44,372 nucleotides of DNA, from contig CACWOG010000012.1 in assembly GCA_902762455.1 (NCBI GenBank), forward strand, positions 1-44,372. The letters are read 5' to 3'. This DNA comes from an uncultured Bacteroidia bacterium (GTDB taxonomy: Bacteria; Bacteroidota; Bacteroidia; Bacteroidales; ML635J-15). The notes beneath the pieces were generated by a model. The model was not told where the DNA came from and searched no databases. It was given only the letters and a program-made list of their open reading frames with translations. Below are positions 1-8,916 of the stretch, piece by piece (within the stretch, counting starts at the first letter, position 1; each line of letters starts with the position of its first letter). A program made the translations under genes and the position numbers.

Positions 1-160
1 GATTCTATTTTTTGCAGATACCCATTTCTATGATTGCGACGTATTTTGTGGCTTGGGCTAACAAATTTAAAGCATTTCATTCTCAATTTTCATTGCTGTA
101 CAAAGTCAGAGTCCACAGTTTGCAGTCATAGAAACGGCTTTTAGCCATTGAAACAATAAT
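1..160. other. Intergenic edge, no supported gene
   Basis: I see no supported coding region. A 21-codon minus-strand ORF beginning MAKSRFYDCK and a short open stretch ending LAQATKYVAIIEMGICKK then a stop can be read, but neither has a recognisable promoter or similarity. The region lies downstream of the minus-strand PKD gene and its terminator. Confidence 0.4.
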
Positions 161-188
161 AAAAAAGCGGACGTTGTCCGCTTTTTTT
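161..188 (-). terminator. Rho-independent terminator of the 1004-aa PKD gene
   Basis: A perfect hairpin (GCGGAC, loop GTT, GTCCGC, extended by A/T pairs) has a T run on both strands. It begins two bases past the minus-strand stop, so it should end that transcript. It could also act on transcripts entering from the left. Confidence 0.85.
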
Positions 189-189
189 A

Positions 190-3100
190 TTATTCCACTA
201 CCAAGGTTCTGACGAATGTGCCAGTATCGGTTGTGATTCGTATTGCGTATGTTGCACGCTGGAACTTGGAAATGTCAAATGTTTCGTTGTCCGAATTAAC
301 ATCCTTTTCGAATACAATTCTACCCGTGATGTCGTAGATGCTGATTTGTTGCAATCCTTCTGCCGAAACATTTACAACAGATATAGCCGGATTAGGATAA
401 ATTTCGACTTCGCTATTATTTGTTGTGCTGATGCTTGTTTCATCTGTTACAGTAATGAATCCTTCCTTGATTTCCATATCGGACGAAGCTCCATTTGTAG
501 CAAACAAAGTTACACTGTAAACACCTGCATTCGGATAAGTTACTTCGGGATTTTCTTCCTGCGATAACGATGGTTCTCCGCCCGGGAACGACCAATAGTA
601 AGATGTTGCATTCTCGCTAAGGTTGATGAATACAACAGTTTCGCCAACAAGGACAGTTGTTGTATCAACGGTAAAATCGGCAGTTGCCACAGCTCTGACA
701 TAAATGTATGCGGTCTTTGTTGCAACATCGTATCCGTGTCCGTTGGTTGCAAATAGAGTTACATCGTAGTATCCCGGTTCATTGTATGTTACAACAGGAT
801 TCTCTTCTGTCGAATTTTCGGGTATTGCGCCCTCGAATGTCCAGAAGAAGGATGTTGCGTTTTCGCTGAGGTTTGTGAAAGCAACAGAATCTCCTACAAA
901 TATTTCGGTTGCAGAAGCCTCAAAATCAGCCGAGGTGACTGGCAAAACGGTTATGTATGCCGTTTTTGTCTCGCTGTCGCTGCTGTTTTCGCCAGCGGCA
1001 AACAGTGTTACCGAATATGTTCCTGGGGTTTCGTAGGTTACGGTCGGATTGACATCGGTGGAAGTTGACGGATTTCCGCCCGTAAATGTCCAGTAGTAGG
1101 TCGAAGCATTTACACTCAAGTTTGTAAATGTTACGCTTTCGCCTGCGCTAATGGTTGTATTGTCGGCGGTAAAGTCGGCAGAAGCAACATCCATTACATT
1201 TACATTTACAGTTTTGGTGTCGCTATTGGTTCCGTTGGTAACAAAAAGCGTTATTGCAAAATTTCCAGCGCGTGAATATGTTATGGTTGGATTTTCTTCG
1301 GTTGAAGTCGCTGGTGTTGCTCCCTCGAACGACCAGAAATACGATGTAGCATTCTGGCTGCGGTTCTGCATTGTTACAGGTTGACCTGCTGGCAACGATG
1401 CTGGCACAACAAAGTCGGCGACAACCTCATCAGGCTGTGGTGGTTCAACAGGGCCTTCGGTAACAGTAATGTATCCGCGCTTTGTTTCAGTAACACCGTT
1501 TACATAAATCATAATGTTGCTTGAACCTGCGCGAAGGCTAACATCGTAAACGCCTGGCGTGTTGTATGTTACTGAAGGATTAGCATTTGTCGAGGTTGCC
1601 GGGTCGCCACCATCGAATGTCCACGAGAATGCGGTTGCATTTGAACTGCAATGGCTTGTGAAATGCACTGTTGTACCAACTTGCACAGTTGTCTGGTCGG
1701 CTTCAAAGTCAACATCTATGTCGGAACCCGACGGAGCGGTAACTATGATATAATTTTCCTTCGTTTCGGTAACTGCATTGGTAAGCAATTCAACCGTACT
1801 TGCTGCGGCACGGAGTGTCACGGTGTACGTTCCTGCTTCGGCGTAGGTTACCGACGGATTTTCATCGCTTGATGTAATTGGGTTGCCGCCATTGAAAGTC
1901 CACAAGTATGCTCCTGCGTTCTGGCTCAAATTGGTGAAGGTAATTGTTTCTCCTTCGGTGATACGGGTTGCGCTTGCCACAAAGTCGGCATACAATGCTG
2001 TGGGGTCTTGCGTTATGTTCAGTACAATTCCCGAAGCGAAAGTCAGTTGCCTGTTGTTGAGCGCCATATTTACCGGCGTGGTCACATTGCCGTTTATAGC
2101 ACCCGAAATGTTAATGTTGAACTCACCAACCTCGGTTGGCGTACCATATATATGAAGCGACTGATATTCACCCGATTCCATATAGGTTCCGCTCAAGCAA
2201 CAGCTAAGTCCAGCGGGCAAGTTTGAAAGCCCATTAATGTCGATGCTAGTTATGTTTGCATTGGCGTTAACGCTGTAGTTACCATATATATTAACTTCTA
2301 CCGATGTAGTTTCGGGGCATTTTATTGTGAGGCATAGGTCGATTGGTGTATTTACCTGATACGACATCGGCTGCGAAGTATAATAAGGTATGGAAGTTTC
2401 GGTAAAATCATTGTCAGTCTCAATGGGGCAAGGGTCGGATGCACATATAATTCCTTGTTCCACAGTTATATAGTTTTCCTTGATTTCGGTATCGCTGCCA
2501 TTTTCATTCTCAACGGTCAACTGCACGGTATATGTACCAGCCTCTGCGTATGCGTGAGTAGGATTCTGTTCGGTTGAAGTTTCGCCGTCACCAAAATCCC
2601 AAAGCCATGATGTAGGGTTGAACGCACTTCCGTCGGTAAAGGTTATTGTCTCGTTGATTGCTACATTTGTCTTGTTAGCAGAAAAATCAGCTATTGGCAA
2701 TTCTGTTCCTGTAGCATTTACAACCAAAGTTATTCCCGACGAATATCCTTGGCCGAGCATATTGTTTGCCATCGTAAGCAGGAATGCCTGAGTAGATGCG
2801 CTGTATGCACGAGCCACGATTTTCAGGTCGAAATTTCCAGCGACTGTCGGGGTGCCAGTAATATGGGCTGTGTATGCAGTGTTTGGATGAGCCATAGTAT
2901 CGCTCACGCAGATTGACATTCCGCTTGGAACATTCTGAAATCCACGCAAGGCAATGCTGTCGATAACAATTGTCATCCCTGCTTCGCTGATTGACTCGGG
3001 AATCAAAAGCGTAATACAAAGGTCAGCTGGCTCACCAACTGTAAATTCGGGGATTACAGCAGGATTGTACTGAATGATTGTTGATGAAAATTCGTCAGTT

Positions 3101-3204
3101 TCAGGATTGGCAGCTGGGCAAGGGTTCTCGCATATTACTACCTGGGCAAAAGAGCTATAAGCCAATGCAATAGCAACAAAAACAGAAAGTATAAATCTTC
3201 TCAT
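190..3204 (-). CDS. Secreted multi-PKD protein with T9SS sorting domain (1004 aa)
   Basis: Probable surface or secreted adhesion/structural protein; no catalytic domain is visible. The order is: signal peptide (about 1-21, ending SSFAQ); a Cys-containing putative-Ig-like domain (about 22-166, CENPCP and an LCITLLIP-type motif); one PKD domain with the classic WDFGDG motif; a second Cys domain (about 253-400); six more PKD domains (W-[TS]-F-x-G motifs, VTY, G-x-Y-x-VTL); and a type A sorting domain (about 925-1004, EIYPNP, DITGR, terminal VVE). Known biology: such C-terminal domains direct export through T9SS and are usually removed or exchanged for a membrane anchor at the surface. It has its own promoter upstream and a strong terminator. 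The ligand is unknown. PKD repeats are commonly spacers or protein/carbohydrate-binding modules, so a role in surface binding is inference. Confidence 0.9.
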   Translation of the reverse strand: MRRFILSVFVAIALAYSSFAQVVICENPCPAANPETDEFSSTIIQYNPAVIPEFTVGEPADLCITLLIPESISEAGMTIVIDSIALRGFQNVPSGMSICVSDTMAHPNTAYTAHITGTPTVAGNFDLKIVARAYSASTQAFLLTMANNMLGQGYSSGITLVVNATGTELPIADFSANKTNVAINETITFTDGSAFNPTSWLWDFGDGETSTEQNPTHAYAEAGTYTVQLTVENENGSDTEIKENYITVEQGIICASDPCPIETDNDFTETSIPYYTSQPMSYQVNTPIDLCLTIKCPETTSVEVNIYGNYSVNANANITSIDINGLSNLPAGLSCCLSGTYMESGEYQSLHIYGTPTEVGEFNINISGAINGNVTTPVNMALNNRQLTFASGIVLNITQDPTALYADFVASATRITEGETITFTNLSQNAGAYLWTFNGGNPITSSDENPSVTYAEAGTYTVTLRAAASTVELLTNAVTETKENYIIVTAPSGSDIDVDFEADQTTVQVGTTVHFTSHCSSNATAFSWTFDGGDPATSTNANPSVTYNTPGVYDVSLRAGSSNIMIYVNGVTETKRGYITVTEGPVEPPQPDEVVADFVVPASLPAGQPVTMQNRSQNATSYFWSFEGATPATSTEENPTITYSRAGNFAITLFVTNGTNSDTKTVNVNVMDVASADFTADNTTISAGESVTFTNLSVNASTYYWTFTGGNPSTSTDVNPTVTYETPGTYSVTLFAAGENSSDSETKTAYITVLPVTSADFEASATEIFVGDSVAFTNLSENATSFFWTFEGAIPENSTEENPVVTYNEPGYYDVTLFATNGHGYDVATKTAYIYVRAVATADFTVDTTTVLVGETVVFINLSENATSYYWSFPGGEPSLSQEENPEVTYPNAGVYSVTLFATNGASSDMEIKEGFITVTDETSISTTNNSEVEIYPNPAISVVNVSAEGLQQISIYDITGRIVFEKDVNSDNETFDISKFQRATYAIRITTDTGTFVRTLVVE

Positions 3205-3229
3205 TACGAAACATTTTTAAAATTGTTTA

Positions 3230-3261
3230 CAAAATTAGAAAAAGGGAACTAAAAAGGCAAA
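3230..3261 (-). promoter_or_regulatory. Promoter of the 1004-aa PKD gene
   Basis: On the minus strand a TTTG (-33, at 3258-3261) is followed after 20 nt by TAATTTTG (-7, at 3230-3237). This matches the Bacteroidota primary-sigma consensus. The leader to the ATG is about 20 nt. Confidence 0.75.
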
Positions 3262-3279
3262 CTATAAAATCAAAAAAAA

Positions 3280-3298
3280 GGAGCAATTTTTTTGCTCC
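3280..3298 (-). terminator. Terminator of the 186-aa barrel gene
   Basis: GGAGCAA/TTGCTCC hairpin, followed on the minus strand by eight Ts. It lies just after the stop of the 3325-3885 gene. Confidence 0.8.
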
Positions 3299-3324
3299 CT
3301 TTCCGTATATTAATTTAACAATTA

Positions 3325-3885
3325 TTAATGGAATATGTATCTTACGCCAAGTGCAACACCCCAGCCGAAATATCTATACAAATCGTTTACTGGCTTGTAA
3401 TGACCGAGGAAATAAAAATGAGCCATTGGTCTCAAATCCAAGCTTAACTGTAATGGAACATCAAGATCAGTCAAGAAATCGTATTCAAGACCAATCTGAG
3501 CGCCAACGCCCAAAGAAAGGTCGGTGTGGTCTGAATCGGCAAGCAAAGTATTGAACTGAGCAGCAGGACCAACAAACCAGTTGAAGCCCGAAACTATGTT
3601 CCAGTGCCACTGGTATGAACCAGTAAATCCTAAAAACAAACCATGATGCAAATGGTCAATACCAGCATTATCGGTATGCCAGTACCTGAAATCACCAACA
3701 CCAAGGTCAAGTTCCCACCTATTGTCGGCATCAACCTTAGTCAAATAAGAAAGTTCGGCACCCAAAAGGTCACCACCGCCTAATCTAACACCAAGACCAC
3801 CATTGTCGTTCTGTGCGTTTACGTGCTGTACCGAGCCAAATGCCAATGCTACAGCAGCAACCATAATTACTAATAATTTCTTCAT
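3325..3885 (-). CDS. Small outer-membrane beta-barrel protein (186 aa)
   Basis: Signal peptide (about 1-24, ending HVNAQ), then alternating amphipathic strands rich in Gly and aromatics and a C-terminal strand ending in an aromatic/His (GVRYIFH). This is the pattern of a small OmpW/OmpX-like barrel. Glycine-rich GVRLGGGDLLGAELSY follows the signal peptide. No specific family is recognised; substrate and role are unknown. It is monocistronic, with its own -7 box upstream and a terminator downstream. Confidence 0.8.
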   Translation of the reverse strand: MKKLLVIMVAAVALAFGSVQHVNAQNDNGGLGVRLGGGDLLGAELSYLTKVDADNRWELDLGVGDFRYWHTDNAGIDHLHHGLFLGFTGSYQWHWNIVSGFNWFVGPAAQFNTLLADSDHTDLSLGVGAQIGLEYDFLTDLDVPLQLSLDLRPMAHFYFLGHYKPVNDLYRYFGWGVALGVRYIFH

Positions 3886-3945
3886 TCTTCTTTGTTTTTA
3901 ATTAATACAATTTTAAACACAACATCCATTTTACGGATATGGGCG

Positions 3946-3953
3946 CAAAATTA
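3946..3953 (-). promoter_or_regulatory. Promoter -7 box (TAATTTTG) for the 186-aa barrel gene
   Basis: TAATTTTG on the minus strand, about 60 nt before the ATG, which implies a roughly 55-nt leader. A TTTG lies 15 nt further upstream, shorter than the usual spacing. Confidence 0.5.
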
Positions 3954-3994
3954 CTATATCTAAATTTACAAAATTATGTATTACACGAAAAATA

Positions 3995-6127
3995 TTAACC
4001 GCCGATTGTGACTATAAATGCACCGTCGGTTCTAACATCATGCACATCGTAGCCCAAAGCCACTTTTTCCGCATCCCAAGCCTCGCATCGCGAAATGCTG
4101 TTGGAACTTGCAATTATTATCTTCTTGAAGTTGAAATGCTCTGCGACTTCTTCAAGTGTAACATACGGACTGTCAGCCAGAACAACATAATCTACATCAA
4201 CTTTTCCAAAACTTTCGTTGGCAATTGGCATAAAGTTGTCGTCAAGCACATAAAGCCTTAGTCCATCGTAATCTATAAACTTGTGCTTGAAAAACACCTT
4301 GCGGTTGCCGATGGCAGTAATGGTCGAAAGCAGGTTCTCCTTTCCCGACGACAAATTCACATACTTTTCGCGGTCAAGACCTTTCTTTAGCCAGTTGTTC
4401 TTGGCGGTAAACTCTATCTTTCCGGGCTGAATGGAATCGAGGTTGGCAAACATTATGTTGTCGGTGCCGTCAATAATATTTATTGCAGTGGTCTTGCTGA
4501 TGTTATACACTACCAAAGTCTTCTGCGAACTTGCCTCCACCGACTGCCACAGATTTGTGGCAGCAAGTATTACGCACATAGCCACCGCAGCAAACAGATG
4601 CCTATAGTGTTTCGTGAAGAAGAAAAATGTGACGAACAAAACGATAATTGCAAAGAGCAGAATCATTTGTGGAATGTCAATGTATATGTCCTGCGCAGTC
4701 GAGAACGGCAAACCTTCGATTGTAAGGCAGGCATAATTCATCGCTTTTGCAAGCCACGACAGGCAATAGGCAACCGCAGTTGAAACGTATGGAATCCACG
4801 ACACAGCAAAGAAAATGAAGCAAGTCCATATTGCAATGGTCGAGATGGGAATCATCACATAGTTGGTGAGCAGGAAGTAGTTGGAAAATTGATGGAAATA
4901 GTAGAAGCAAAGAGGCATTGTCGCCAGTTGTGCCGCCACCGAAACTGTTGTGAGCGACCAAATCCAGTCCAAGAACTTGTTTTTCACCTCAAAAATTGCA
5001 TACAATCTTGGTTGCAAAATGATAATGCCGATTACCGCCGAGTATGAAAGCTGGAATCCGATATTCACAAGGTTGTATGGGTTTATCACAAGCAGGATGA
5101 ACATACTTGCGAACACTGCATTGAGCGAACCGGGGCTATTTTTCTGCAACTTGCCCAGCGACATCAGAGAAAACATCAGCGAAGCGCGCGACACCGACGG
5201 CGACAAGCCTGTAAACAATGCGTACAACCAAATCAGTGTTATGGTAATCAGCACTTTCAGCCAGTTGAGTTTGTCGTTTTTGATGAACGAAAGCAGAAAG
5301 ACGATTATACCATAAATTATACCTACATGCAATCCCGACACCGCCAAAATGTGCATTGCTCCAGCCGACGAATAGGCGTGGCGAATTTCGTCGCTAAGGA
5401 TGTCGCTGTAGCCCATAGTCATAGCCGACATAACGCCCAACTCGTCGTCCGACAGGCCGAAATCGCGTAGCAGACCAACAAGTTTCATACGCAGACGCGA
5501 AAGTTTCGGGCGGAAGCCAACAGCCTCGTCGTCAACCAGCCGCCAGTCGTCGCCGGCAAGGTAGTCGGAACTAAAAATCATGTTGTAGGCAAGGTATTTG
5601 CGATAGTCAAACTCTTCGGGATTACCCTTGTTTTCAATTCCCGAAAGTTCGGGACTGAATACAATTCTGTCGCCAGTGCGCAGAAGCACCGATGCCGAAT
5701 CCTTTTCCAAGTAAAGCAAGGTTCGTCCAGATGTTTCGAGCCATTCATCGCCATCGCGAATAGCCGAGACATTAATTTCAATCGAAACATTGTTCTCCTT
5801 TATCTTCGGGTCGTCGGCAACCTCGCCAATCACAAAACCCTTGTAGCCGGCAAGCGTGTCCTTTGCCTCGCCATCAACATTGAACGAAGCCAATAGCAAT
5901 CCAACCGCTACGAGAAAGACATTTACAGAAATGCCAGTGGCAAGCGCAATATTATATTTAGGTATATGCTTGAAAACAACGAAACAAACAGCCGATACGC
6001 CAAGCAACGACCAGCCAACCCATTGTGGCATAGGCAGAAGCAAAGCCAGCACAATTCCGACAATCAGCGGAATTGTCAGCCTGATGAACGGATAACGCCG
6101 TATTTCTTCTGCGAAGGTGAAGGTCAT
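3995..6127 (-). CDS. comEC: ComEC/Rec2-type DNA-uptake channel protein (710 aa)
   Basis: Predicted inner-membrane channel that moves single-stranded DNA into the cytoplasm during natural transformation. The N-terminus has hydrophobic segments and a DUF4131-like soluble region (about 60-200). The competence domain with HILAVSGLHVG and about eight membrane segments follows (about 230-520). A C-terminal soluble part (about 540-710) starts like the metallo-beta-lactamase-like domain of Bacillus ComEC but has no HxHxDH metal-binding motif. Its ATG overlaps the stop of the upstream TPR lipoprotein by 4 nt (ATGA), so the two are probably translationally coupled. Other competence genes are not in the window, so function in uptake is inferred from the family. 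Confidence 0.88.
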   Translation of the reverse strand: MTFTFAEEIRRYPFIRLTIPLIVGIVLALLLPMPQWVGWSLLGVSAVCFVVFKHIPKYNIALATGISVNVFLVAVGLLLASFNVDGEAKDTLAGYKGFVIGEVADDPKIKENNVSIEINVSAIRDGDEWLETSGRTLLYLEKDSASVLLRTGDRIVFSPELSGIENKGNPEEFDYRKYLAYNMIFSSDYLAGDDWRLVDDEAVGFRPKLSRLRMKLVGLLRDFGLSDDELGVMSAMTMGYSDILSDEIRHAYSSAGAMHILAVSGLHVGIIYGIIVFLLSFIKNDKLNWLKVLITITLIWLYALFTGLSPSVSRASLMFSLMSLGKLQKNSPGSLNAVFASMFILLVINPYNLVNIGFQLSYSAVIGIIILQPRLYAIFEVKNKFLDWIWSLTTVSVAAQLATMPLCFYYFHQFSNYFLLTNYVMIPISTIAIWTCFIFFAVSWIPYVSTAVAYCLSWLAKAMNYACLTIEGLPFSTAQDIYIDIPQMILLFAIIVLFVTFFFFTKHYRHLFAAVAMCVILAATNLWQSVEASSQKTLVVYNISKTTAINIIDGTDNIMFANLDSIQPGKIEFTAKNNWLKKGLDREKYVNLSSGKENLLSTITAIGNRKVFFKHKFIDYDGLRLYVLDDNFMPIANESFGKVDVDYVVLADSPYVTLEEVAEHFNFKKIIIASSNSISRCEAWDAEKVALGYDVHDVRTDGAFIVTIGG

Positions 6128-6654
6128 TCCTTGCTTAGTTTTTCAATTACCTTTATCAAATCTTCGTCCGACATTCCAAGGAACATCAGCGAAGAATTTG
6201 CAGCCTCGGCAAGTTCGTGGTCGGGATAGTCGGCAATGAACTTTTCGTAATACTGACGAGCCTTTTCCTGATTTTTCAGGTAATTTTCGTAAATGTACGC
6301 CTTCTTGAATATGCAAAGCGGATAATTTCTGTAATCCTTGTAATTTTCCTCGATTCTGGTGAGATATGTGATTGCATTGTTGGGCTGGTTGGCATTCTCG
6401 CTTATTTCGGCGGCACGGAAAAGGTACTCGGGAGCAAGAGTATCGGTTGTGTATTTGTCGGCATACTCTGCATACATACGCACCATTTCTATGGCTTTGT
6501 CCTTGTCTATTGCTTCGGTTTTGTCCTTGTAAAGTTCGGTTTCCTTGGCTGTTATTTCATCGTACAACTTTTCCTGCTCGGTTTTTTCGTGCTTGCAACT
6601 AACAACAAATAGTATAAATGCTACGCATCCCAGTAATAATAGTTTTGTCTTCAT
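6124..6654 (-). CDS. TPR lipoprotein (176 aa), BamD/YbgF-like
   Basis: Lipoprotein signal peptide with lipobox FVVSC (Cys at about 20), then helical TPR-like pairs: YLFRAAEISENANQPNNAITYL and CIFKKAYIYENY...ARQYYEKFIADYPDHELAEAA. The last repeat carries the F/Y-P-DxxxAxxA signature seen in BamD and YbgF/CpoB. The Met at 6654 is chosen because it gives a clean lipoprotein signal; the longer open frame to 6744 runs into the MITE-like repeat. The stop overlaps the comEC start by 4 nt. Probable periplasmic scaffold; a link to DNA uptake is suggested only by the coupling. Confidence 0.8.
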   Translation of the reverse strand: MKTKLLLLGCVAFILFVVSCKHEKTEQEKLYDEITAKETELYKDKTEAIDKDKAIEMVRMYAEYADKYTTDTLAPEYLFRAAEISENANQPNNAITYLTRIEENYKDYRNYPLCIFKKAYIYENYLKNQEKARQYYEKFIADYPDHELAEAANSSLMFLGMSDEDLIKVIEKLSKE

Positions 6655-6739
6655 TTTTTTGTTAATGTATTTGCTTGCAAATCTAAGCAAAATTTCAATT
6701 AGTTCAACTAACAATTCAGCAGCAGGTCTGTTTTTCATA

Positions 6740-6901
6740 GTCATTTCGGAAGGTATAATGAACCTGCGATACGGAGTGGAGCAGTGTGAATTAACCTATC
6801 CGAAATCTCCCTTTGTGATGTAAATAAGCAGATTCCGCACAACCGAACATTACAACGCTCCCCGTTCCGTATCGCGTTATTGTTCTAACTTGCGGAATGA
6901 C
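6740..6901 (+). repeat. MITE-like intergenic repeat, copy 1
   Basis: About 162 bp with imperfect terminal inverted repeats (GTCATTTCGGAAG at the left; CTTGCGGAATGAC at the right). The right half is the reverse complement of the left half of a second copy at 38431-38585. Shared blocks include GTCATTCCGCAAG, AGAACAATAA, GCGATACGG, TGTGCGGAATCT and GGAGATTTCG. It codes for nothing. I could not see a clear target-site duplication. Confidence 0.75.
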
Positions 6902-6915
6902 TTGAAAATAATAAA

Positions 6916-6944
6916 AAAGGCGAAAGCATTACACTCTCGCCTTT
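6916..6944 (-). terminator. Terminator of the 605-aa PKD gene
   Basis: AAAGGCGA/TCGCCTTT stem with a 13-nt loop and a T run on the minus strand, just past the stop at 6966. Confidence 0.7.
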
Positions 6945-6965
6945 AATATAAACTATGACAATAAC

Positions 6966-8783
6966 TTATTCAACAACTATGTTCTTTACAACCACACCGT
7001 CAGTAGTTGCAATTCTAACCATATAGTTTGCCTTTGCAAAACCTTCTGTACTGATAGTTTCAAAGTTTGAGTTTACATCCTTGCTCATTACTACGCGACC
7101 AGTCATATCGATGATGGTAATGTTCTGCATACCTTCTGCTGCAATGTTGATTACAGAGCTTGTCGGGTTAGGATAAACGCTGATTTCGCTGATTGCATTT
7201 TCGTCAACGGAAACAGGGTCGGTGACGATAATATAATCTTCCTTGGTTTGGATAGGAAACCATCCACCAAATATATCGAGTGTATTTATTTCTTCATCTG
7301 AAGCAGCAAGAGTTACACTATAAAGCCCCGCAGATTCGTAAGTGTATGAAGGATTCACATCCGTTGATGTTGCGCCATTAATTGCGCCAAAAATCCATCG
7401 ATAATATATTGTACTTGTATATGGTTCATCGTTCAATGTTACAGTTGTATTGTTAGTAAAATGTACTGTTTCGCCAGTTTCTATTGTGGTTACATCGGCA
7501 GTAAAATCAACATTGAAAACAGGAGTAGGAGCAGCGCTTACATTTACACCTACGGTCTTTGTATTTTGTTCGTTATTTGCTCCGTATGCAGTAAGTGTAG
7601 TGGTGTAGTTTCCTGCTGTTGCGTAAGTAACAGTTACAGTGTTTTCAGTTGAAGATGCTGGATTACCACCTTCGAAAGTCCACGCTATGCTTGTTGCGTT
7701 TTCGCTTGTGTTGGTGTAGGTAATTGTTTCGCCAGCAGTAATGTAGATGGCCGAACCACCGAGCAGTTGTGTGGCTTCGGGATTGCTTGTGAAATTAGCA
7801 ACAACAGGATTTGAAGTTTCTTCCTCGATTGTTACAACGATGCCAGTCGGGAATGTTATTGCTTGATTGTTAAGGGGCATATCACTTCCAAAAACATTTG
7901 CTGTTCCTGTTACATTGCACGAAAGGTTAAGGTTGTATTCGCCAGCCGTGGTTGGTGTTCCTGTAAGATGCAATGTTGCGAAATTGTTGGTTGTCGGGTC
8001 CATGTCAACACGGCTTACGCAGTATGAAAGCCCTTCTGGCAAGTTGGAGAAGCCTGTGATAGTCATACTTGTAATTGTTGCGGCAGCCTGCATTCCCATA
8101 TATTCAACATTGGTATTTGCCGGGCATTGGATTGTGATGCAAACATCAACGGCTTCGTTCACATTGTAGGTAAGTTCTTCGGGAGCATAGTAGGGAATCG
8201 TTGTCTGGCTCATCGGCTGGTTGGTTACGGCAGGACATGGTTCGTCGCAAACAATTTCGGATGGCTGTGATTGTCCTTCTCCAATTGTCAATACAATGCC
8301 TGTCGCGAAAGTTACACTTTGATTATTCAGAGGGAAATCGCTACCCATAGCACTTGCCGTTCCTGTAAAAATGCCTGACAATTCGAGGTCGTAGTCTTCG
8401 TTTGCAGATGGCGCTGTACCTGTGATGTGAATTGTTGCATAAACATTGGTTGTCGGGTCCATATCTACGCGGCTTACGCAGTACGACAAACCTTCGGGCA
8501 GATTAGAAAGACCCGTAATTGTAAGGCTCTGGATTTGTGCCGTAGCGGGGAAACTGTAAACTGTGACATTAGTCGTTTCTGGACACATTATTGTAATACA
8601 TACATCAACGGCTTGTCCCTGTTCGAATGTAAGCGACTGCGGACAGTAATACGGAACGCTGGTATTACTGAAAGTCTGGTCGGTAATTGGTGTACAAGCA
8701 TTGTCGGTACACACGATGCTCTGTGCAAAACTGCACAATGTCATTGCAATGATTGCAATTGCTGAAAGTAAAAATCTTTTCAT
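6966..8783 (-). CDS. Secreted PKD protein with T9SS sorting domain (605 aa)
   Basis: Signal peptide (about 1-20). Two Cys-containing putative-Ig-like domains follow (about 22-175 and 180-325), each with a paired-Cys start (CTDNAC; CDEPCP), VDVCITIxCP, NLPEGLSYCVSRVDMDP and a TGT-type strand. Then come two PKD domains (about 330-420 and 425-525) and a type A sorting domain (about 527-605, SVYPNPTSS, DMTGR). Conserved Cys pairs suggest disulfides outside the cell. The two Cys domains are close duplicates. It has its own -7 box and terminator. The DNA encoding its last 80 residues is nearly identical to that of the neighbouring 656-aa gene. Ligand unknown. Confidence 0.9.
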   Translation of the reverse strand: MKRFLLSAIAIIAMTLCSFAQSIVCTDNACTPITDQTFSNTSVPYYCPQSLTFEQGQAVDVCITIMCPETTNVTVYSFPATAQIQSLTITGLSNLPEGLSYCVSRVDMDPTTNVYATIHITGTAPSANEDYDLELSGIFTGTASAMGSDFPLNNQSVTFATGIVLTIGEGQSQPSEIVCDEPCPAVTNQPMSQTTIPYYAPEELTYNVNEAVDVCITIQCPANTNVEYMGMQAAATITSMTITGFSNLPEGLSYCVSRVDMDPTTNNFATLHLTGTPTTAGEYNLNLSCNVTGTANVFGSDMPLNNQAITFPTGIVVTIEEETSNPVVANFTSNPEATQLLGGSAIYITAGETITYTNTSENATSIAWTFEGGNPASSTENTVTVTYATAGNYTTTLTAYGANNEQNTKTVGVNVSAAPTPVFNVDFTADVTTIETGETVHFTNNTTVTLNDEPYTSTIYYRWIFGAINGATSTDVNPSYTYESAGLYSVTLAASDEEINTLDIFGGWFPIQTKEDYIIVTDPVSVDENAISEISVYPNPTSSVINIAAEGMQNITIIDMTGRVVMSKDVNSNFETISTEGFAKANYMVRIATTDGVVVKNIVVE

Positions 8784-8819
8784 ATCAGTAAGCTTTAATT
8801 AAACATCAACAAATTTCAG

Positions 8820-8827
8820 CAAATGTA
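8820..8827 (-). promoter_or_regulatory. Promoter -7 box (TACATTTG) for the 605-aa PKD gene
   Basis: TACATTTG on the minus strand, 36 nt before the ATG and just past the terminator of the upstream gene. No convincing -33 box was seen. Confidence 0.5.
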
Positions 8828-8867
8828 AAAAATATTTTTTTGTGTGTGAACGATTTTTACAAAAAAA

Positions 8868-8895
8868 ATGGTGTGGAGCGGTTGCTCCACACCAT
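8868..8895 (-). terminator. Terminator of the TonB receptor-PKD operon
   Basis: Perfect 12-bp stem (ATGGTGTGGAGC/GCTCCACACCAT) with a 4-nt loop and eight Ts on the minus strand, 21 nt after the stop at 8917. Confidence 0.88.
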
Positions 8896-8916
8896 TAAAT
8901 AAACAATAGTACTAAT

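Larger units (their letters stand above)
6655..6965. other. Intergenic: MITE-like repeat plus terminator
   Basis: This 311-nt gap holds the 162-bp repeat at 6740-6901 and the terminator of the 605-aa PKD gene at 6916-6944. No gene is visible. No clear -7 box was picked out for the TPR lipoprotein-comEC pair. Confidence 0.6.

Noticed and set aside
1-160. 21-codon minus-strand ORF (MAKSRFYDCK...)
   Set aside because: Too short, no promoter or similarity, and downstream of a strong terminator.
560-2010. Tandem DNA repeats or CRISPR-like array
   Set aside because: The periodicity is that of PKD domains (about 80 codons) within one ORF; units are diverged and there are no spacers.
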